Source: an uncultured Ilumatobacter sp.
GTDB taxonomy: Bacteria > Actinomycetota > Acidimicrobiia > Acidimicrobiales > Ilumatobacteraceae
NCBI GenBank assembly: GCA_937891565.1
Contig: CALAHA010000203.1
Coordinates: 1-6,799, forward strand
Direction of reading: 5' to 3'
Length of the DNA: 6,799 bases
Both the position numbers and the translations under genes were made by a program. The notes under the pieces were generated by a model. The model was not told the DNA's origin. It did not search any database and worked only from the letters and a program-made list of their open reading frames with translations. Below are positions 6,016-6,799 of the stretch, in pieces. Position 1 is the stretch's first letter. Each line of letters opens with the position of its first letter.

Positions 6016-6799
6016 CCCTTCCAGTTAAAAACTCGGTCGTCGCCCCGACACTTCCTGATGGCTTCGTTGTCGTGGTCAAGCAGGAATGTGAAACCTGTCA
6101 GACAGTCGTCCCGGCGCTTGCGCAACTCGCTGACAACGTGCGTCTCACCGTGTACACCCAGGACGAACCGGGCTTCCCCGAGTCGCCCACTGCGATCGAC
6201 GACACGTCCTTGGCCGTGAGCTGGCACCACGAGATCGAGACGGTCCCGACGTTGATCAAGGTCGAGAACGGCGTCGAGGTCAACCGGACCATCGGCTGGT
6301 CGCGCGCCGCTTGGGAATCGTTCACCGGAGTCGGCTCGCTCGCTCCAGATCTGCCCGCAATGCGCCCCGGATGCGGCTCGATGAGCGTCGACCCCGACCT
6401 CGTCGACGAACTGCGAGTGCGTTTCGGAGGTTCGGTCCTTGCGGCCCGACGAGTCGAGGTCGCTGCAGCTGAAGACCCGATGGAGATGATGTTCAACCGC
6501 GGTTGGACCGATGGTCTCCCCGTGGTCCCGCCGACCGAAGAACGAGTGATGGCAATGCTCGCCGGTACAACCCGAACGCCATCGGACATTGTGGCAACGG
6601 TGCCACCCGACCTCGTCGACATCACCGTCGAGAAGGTGGCGATCGCTGCGGTAATGGCAGGCTGCAAGCCCGAGTATCTGCCGTGGGTTTTGACCGCTGT
6701 CGAAGCGGCGTGCACCGACGACTTCAACATGCACGGCCTGCTCGCCACCACAATGCCGGTCGGGCCGGTCATCGTGTGCAGTGGTCCGGGCACACGTGC
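6012..6799 (+). CDS. Thioredoxin-like domain fused to a DGLPVVPPT-type domain (partial, cut by the right edge)
   Basis: The frame opens at ATG 6012, overlaps the hydrolase stop as ATGA, and runs 262 codons off the window end without a stop. Residues 1 to about 115 look like a thioredoxin fold: a hydrophobic strand (FVVVVKQ), a C26-E-T-C29 redox motif at a helix start, and ETVPTLIKVENGVEV (76-90) with the expected cis-Pro at 79. A linker with PGCGSMS (Cys121) follows. The second domain begins near 155 with NRGWTDGLPVVPPTEERV (162-179), then VEKVAIAAVMAGCKPEYLP, FNMHG and TTMPVGPVIVCSGPGTR at the cut. From memory this resembles a widespread uncharacterised family whose members are found next to UGSC-type (seleno)proteins; I could not check that. 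The product may be a thiol-dependent enzyme with its reductant domain attached. The redox half is fairly clear; the second half has no known function. The CGS cysteine is encoded by TGC, not TGA. Confidence 0.85.
   Translation, partial: MTLPVKNSVVAPTLPDGFVVVVKQECETCQTVVPALAQLADNVRLTVYTQDEPGFPESPTAIDDTSLAVSWHHEIETVPTLIKVENGVEVNRTIGWSRAAWESFTGVGSLAPDLPAMRPGCGSMSVDPDLVDELRVRFGGSVLAARRVEVAAAEDPMEMMFNRGWTDGLPVVPPTEERVMAMLAGTTRTPSDIVATVPPDLVDITVEKVAIAAVMAGCKPEYLPWVLTAVEAACTDDFNMHGLLATTMPVGPVIVCSGPGTR

Noticed and set aside
6372..6374. Selenocysteine at the CGSM position
   Set aside because: The codon is TGC, an ordinary cysteine; no in-frame TGA occurs in the gene within the window.
5919..6734. 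271-codon minus-strand frame (and another at 6098-6793) opposite the thioredoxin fusion
   Set aside because: No recognisable domain is present, while the plus-strand frame has a thioredoxin-like motif, a conserved-looking second domain and an ATGA coupling to the hydrolase.

Overview
The window is gene-dense, high-GC DNA (roughly 60% GC by eye) with seven protein genes and almost no spare sequence. SufB is of the actinobacterial type, the codons favour G or C in third position, and three gene starts lack a Shine-Dalgarno but sit just behind a TAnnnT box, as in leaderless transcription. Together these suggest an actinomycete, possibly of the Acidimicrobiia. That placement is inference. No RNA gene, CRISPR array, insertion sequence or phage gene was seen.

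Left block (1-1571, minus strand): a small ferredoxin with an Asp-type Fe-S motif lies 7 bases upstream of sufB, which encodes the Fe-S cluster scaffold. The pair looks like a compact Fe-S operon that could continue past the left edge. SufB is short for its family but keeps its key Cys, His and Glu residues.

Middle (1616-3712, plus strand): a full-length oligopeptidase B-like serine peptidase of family S9A is transcribed divergently from the ferredoxin across a 44-base gap. The gap holds candidate -10 boxes for both directions. The peptidase converges on the next block across 48 bases that contain a 12-bp tandem repeat.

Right block (3761-6799): two divergent pairs meet at one CATG tetranucleotide. 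Leftward are an MBL-fold metallohydrolase and, 1 base after its stop, a four-helix MauE/DoxX-type membrane protein with a Cys-Ala-Cys-Phe-Gly motif. Rightward are an epoxide-hydrolase-like alpha/beta hydrolase and, through an ATGA stop/start overlap, a large gene cut by the right edge. That last gene joins an N-terminal thioredoxin-like CxxC domain to a domain marked by DGLPVVPPT, which I associate from memory with uncharacterised proteins found near UGSC-type selenoproteins. It has no stop in the window, so an annotation that requires closed reading frames would miss it.

A MauE-type protein beside a thioredoxin-like protein recalls MauE/MauD, in which a membrane protein and a thioredoxin-like partner handle disulfides. 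The right block may therefore be a small redox and hydrolysis module that includes an undescribed fusion enzyme. This is a hypothesis from gene context, not something the sequence proves.
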